Below, piece by piece: positions 25,132 to 27,442 of a DNA stretch of 27,442 nt; the stretch's first letter is position 1; every line of letters starts with the position of its first letter. The notes beneath the pieces were generated by a model. That model was not told where the DNA came from. It made no database searches and saw nothing but the letters and a program-made list of their open reading frames with translations. Origin of the DNA: an uncultured Coriobacteriaceae bacterium (GTDB taxonomy: Bacteria; Actinomycetota; Coriobacteriia; Coriobacteriales; Atopobiaceae); NCBI GenBank assembly GCA_900544655.1, contig UQWE01000007.1, positions 1-27,442 of the forward strand, written 5' to 3'. Position numbers and translations under genes: made by a program.

Positions 25132-25166
25132 ATGTCATTCTATAGCAGACAACCTTATAATGACTA
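25132..25166. promoter_or_regulatory. Overlapping divergent promoters of pta (+) and glf (-)
   Basis: Plus strand: ATGTCA (25132-25137), 18-base spacer, perfect TATAAT (25156-25161), driving pta. Minus strand: TAGTCA (25161-25166), 16-base spacer, TATAGA (25139-25144), driving glf. The two share the same 35 bases face to face, so simultaneous use would interfere. Confidence 0.55.
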
Positions 25167-25209
25167 TCGTGTCATCCATTGCCAGCAAAACGCCAAAAAA
25201 GGAGCGAAC

Positions 25210-26190
25210 GTGAGCGATTTCCTAGATCGTATGAAGACTGCTGCAAAGGCTGAGAAGAAGACCATCGTCCTTCCTGAGGGCGAGGACCCGCGCACCATCG
25301 AGGCCGCCAAGAAGATCGTCGAGGAGGGCCTCGCTAACCTCGTCATCCTCGGCAACCCGGACGAGATCCAGGTTGAGGGTGTCACCGTCATCGACCCCCG
25401 CACCGCCGAGCGCAAGCAGGCCTACGCCGAGAAGTTCGCCGAGCTCCGCGCCAAGAAGGGCGTCACTCTTCCCGAGGCCCTCGAGCAGATGAACGACGCC
25501 ACCTACTTTGGCACCATGATGGTCAAGATGGGCGACGCTGACGGCCTGGTCTCCGGTGCCTGCCACTCCACCGCCAACACCCTGCGTCCCGCCCTGCAGA
25601 TCCTGAAGACCGCCCCGGGCACCAAGCTCGTCTCCGCATTCTTCATCATGTGCACCAAGACCGAGCAGTACGGCGCCGATGGCACCCTCCTCTTCGCCGA
25701 CTGTGGCCTGAACATCAACCCCAACGCCGACGAGCTCTCCGAGATCGCCCTTGCCTCCGCCGAGTCCTGGGAGGCCTTCATGCCCGGCGTCGAGCCCAAG
25801 GTCGCCATGCTCTCCTTCTCCACGATGGGCTCCGCCAAGGGCGACGTTCCCACCAAGGTCCAGGAGGCCGTCAAGCTCGCCAACGAGAAGAACCCCGAGC
25901 TCGCCCTCGACGGCGACCTGCAGCTCGACGCCGCCCTCGTCCAGAGCGTCGCTGACCTCAAGGCTCCGAGCTCCACTGTCGCCGGCAACGCCAACATCCT
26001 CGTCTTCCCGGACCTCGAGGCTGGCAACATCGGTTACAAGCTCGTCCAGCGTTTCGGTGGCGCCGAGGCCTACGGCCCGATTCTCCAGGGCATCGCCAAG
26101 CCGGTAAACGACCTGTCCCGCGGCTGCTCCGCTGACGACATCGTGGGCGTCGTCGCTATCACCGCTGTCCAGGCCCAGATGGCCGAGTAA
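25210..26190 (+). CDS. pta: Phosphate acetyltransferase
   Basis: Interconverts acetyl-CoA and acetyl phosphate in fermentative acetate production. The 326-residue protein is the short, single-domain form. It shows TIVLPEGEDPRTIEAAKKI near the N-terminus, DADGLVSGACHSTANTLRPALQI, the conserved FADCGLNINPNADELSEIALAS, MLSFSTMGSAKG, and the C-terminal NILVFPDLEAGNIGYKLVQR with GPILQGIAKPVNDLSRGC. The start is GTG at 25210-25212 with AAAGGAG five bases upstream; the frame is open from 25117, but that part covers the promoter. No acetate kinase gene lies next to it, so ackA must be elsewhere or absent. It has a good promoter and a terminator of its own. Confidence 0.96.
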   Translation: MSDFLDRMKTAAKAEKKTIVLPEGEDPRTIEAAKKIVEEGLANLVILGNPDEIQVEGVTVIDPRTAERKQAYAEKFAELRAKKGVTLPEALEQMNDATYFGTMMVKMGDADGLVSGACHSTANTLRPALQILKTAPGTKLVSAFFIMCTKTEQYGADGTLLFADCGLNINPNADELSEIALASAESWEAFMPGVEPKVAMLSFSTMGSAKGDVPTKVQEAVKLANEKNPELALDGDLQLDAALVQSVADLKAPSSTVAGNANILVFPDLEAGNIGYKLVQRFGGAEAYGPILQGIAKPVNDLSRGCSADDIVGVVAITAVQAQMAE

Positions 26191-26214
26191 CAGGGCATCA
26201 CATATCGCATGCCA

Positions 26215-26252
26215 ACGGGGCGCTCGCATTCACTGCGGGCGCCCCGTTTCTT
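26215..26252 (+). terminator. Rho-independent terminator of pta
   Basis: ACGGGGCGC and GCGCCCCGT form a 9-bp stem with an inner CGC/GCG, followed by TTTCTT, 24 bases after the pta stop. The remaining bases to the pckA stop (26253-26359) hold only a short triplicated GCGAAAAG-like run and nothing else I can name. Confidence 0.85.
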
Positions 26253-26359
26253 CATGCATCCTGACCAAACTCAGCAAGACGACGGGCTTAGATGGAGCGG
26301 CGCGAAAAGGCGAAAAGGCGACGCATGCGGAACGTCAAGCCATACGAGGCAGCCCGCGA

Positions 26360-27442
26360 CTAGGCGATGTGATGCGGACCCGCGTTGAGGACAGCCGCAT
26401 CAAGCTCCGGATAGCGCTTGCACATGTGGTTCTCGAACATCGACGCGAGCTTCTCCGCCGCCTCGTCATAGGCCTCGCCCGTCGCCCAGGTGTTGCGCGG
26501 GTTGAGCACCATGGGACTCACACCCGGGCACTCGACCGGGATGTTGAGGTTGAGGCGATCGTCATGCTCGTAGCCCGCGTTGTCGAGGTCACCCGAGAGC
26601 GCTGCCGCCACGAGCGAGCGCGTCACGGCGAGGCTGATGCGATGGCCCGTGCCATAGGCGCCACCCTGCCAGCCCGTGTTCACGAGGTACACGCGAGCGC
26701 GTGTCTTGTCGATGCGCGATCCCAGCATGTCCGCGTAGACGCTGGGCGCGAGCGGCATGAACGGCTCGCCGAAAAGCGCGGAGAACGTGGGCTGGGGCTC
26801 GACGACGCCCTCCTCCGTACCGGCGACCTTCGAGGTGAAGCCGGCCATGAAGTGGTACATGGCAGCCTCGCGGGAGAGGCGCGAGATCGGCGGCAGGACG
26901 CCGAAGGCGTCACACGTGAGGAACAGGACCACGCTCGGAACGCCACCACGCCCGTCGAGCTTGACGCTCTTGATGTACTCCACGGGATACGCGACGCGCG
27001 TGTTCTGGGTGCGTGAGACGTCCGTGTAATCCGGCTCGCGGCTCTCCGGGTCGAGAATGACGTTCTCGCAGACGGCACCGAAGCGAATCGCCTGATAGAT
27101 GTCAGGCTCGGCGATGGGACTCAGGTCGATGGCCTTGGCGTAGCAACCCCCCTCGATGTTGAAGATGCCATGCTCTGACCAACCGTGCTCGTCATCACCG
27201 ATGAGCAGGCGGTTGGGGTCTGCGGAGAGCGTCGTCTTGCCGGTGCCGGAAAGACCAAAGAGGACGGCGGTTTGGCCGGTCTGCGGGTCGATGTTGGCCG
27301 AGCAGTGCATGGATAGCACGTCGTCCTCGACCGGGAGCAAGTAGTTCATGTAGGAGAAGATCGCCTTCTTGATCTCTCCGGAATAGCCGGTACCGGCTAA
27401 CACGATTCCACCCCGGGCGGGGGCAAGGGTGAATCTATACGG
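26360..27442 (-). CDS. pckA: ATP-dependent phosphoenolpyruvate carboxykinase, C-terminal 360 residues (cut by right window edge)
   Basis: Interconverts oxaloacetate and phosphoenolpyruvate with ATP/ADP, in gluconeogenesis or as a CO2-fixing fermentation step. The frame is open from the right edge, so the N-terminal part lies outside; a GTG at 27403 inside the conserved LAGTGYSGEIKKAIF is not the start. Visible are the kinase P-loop LFGLSGTGKTTLS, the metal-binding DDEHGWSEHGIFNIEGGCYAK, the FLTCDAFGVLPPISRL substrate segment, and YLVNTGWQGGAYGTGHRI with the adenine-binding region (SLAVTRSLV). These identify the ATP-type, not the GTP-type, enzyme. It converges with pta; no clear terminator is seen for it between the genes. 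Confidence 0.95.
   Translation of the reverse strand, partial: PYRFTLAPARGGIVLAGTGYSGEIKKAIFSYMNYLLPVEDDVLSMHCSANIDPQTGQTAVLFGLSGTGKTTLSADPNRLLIGDDEHGWSEHGIFNIEGGCYAKAIDLSPIAEPDIYQAIRFGAVCENVILDPESREPDYTDVSRTQNTRVAYPVEYIKSVKLDGRGGVPSVVLFLTCDAFGVLPPISRLSREAAMYHFMAGFTSKVAGTEEGVVEPQPTFSALFGEPFMPLAPSVYADMLGSRIDKTRARVYLVNTGWQGGAYGTGHRISLAVTRSLVAAALSGDLDNAGYEHDDRLNLNIPVECPGVSPMVLNPRNTWATGEAYDEAAEKLASMFENHMCKRYPELDAAVLNAGPHHIA

Noticed and set aside
26270..26335. Short GCGAAAAG repeats as a CRISPR or tandem repeat
   Set aside because: Only about three partial copies of eight bases with no spacer structure.

Overview
The window looks like a chromosomal housekeeping segment from a high-GC, Gram-positive, probably anaerobic bacterium of the class Coriobacteriia (Actinomycetota; an Olsenella/Atopobium/Collinsella-like organism is my best guess). 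The reasons are the G/C-rich third codon positions with near-absence of TTA, CTA and TCA codons, a T-box leader before ileS, a class III fructose-1,6-bisphosphatase, a rubredoxin-first rubrerythrin with PerR, and a UDP-galactopyranose mutase. The taxonomic call is inference. I see no CRISPR array, insertion sequence, phage gene, tRNA or rRNA.

Layout. From 1 to about 21.5 kb every gene is on the minus strand, so the transcription order runs from high to low coordinates: ldt (L,D-transpeptidase), fbp, ftsH, an acyltransferase, perR, rubrerythrin, a DUF3783-like gene, T-box/ileS, lspA, rluD, a membrane glycosyltransferase, an IMP dehydrogenase (guaB), leuS, a zinc-ribbon/PASTA membrane protein, rimP and nusA (cut by the left edge). 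A SpoU-type RNA methyltransferase lies on the plus strand at 21.7 kb. It is followed by a minus-strand pair, a family-2 glycosyltransferase preceded by glf, then plus-strand pta, then minus-strand pckA cut by the right edge.

How the genes fit together. Translation and transcription are served by leuS, ileS, rluD, rimP, nusA and the methyltransferase. Envelope construction is served by lspA, ldt, the two glycosyltransferases, glf, the acyltransferase and the PASTA protein. Central carbon flux is served by fbp and pckA (gluconeogenesis) and pta (acetate/acetyl-CoA). Peroxide defence is served by perR, rubrerythrin and the coupled DUF3783-like gene. FtsH does membrane protein quality control.

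No spectacular new system is visible. The points most worth a second look are: a terminator-type T-box before ileS with an AUC specifier but an unusual T-box bulge; an IleRS whose C-terminal zinc ribbon has lost its second cysteine pair; a cysteine-bearing DUF3783-like gene translationally coupled to rubrerythrin behind a PerR-type regulator; an IMP dehydrogenase of the Tritrichomonas foetus type with identical residue numbering; mutually exclusive hairpins in the rimP-nusA leader and before guaB; and palindromic operators on the perR and fbp promoters.
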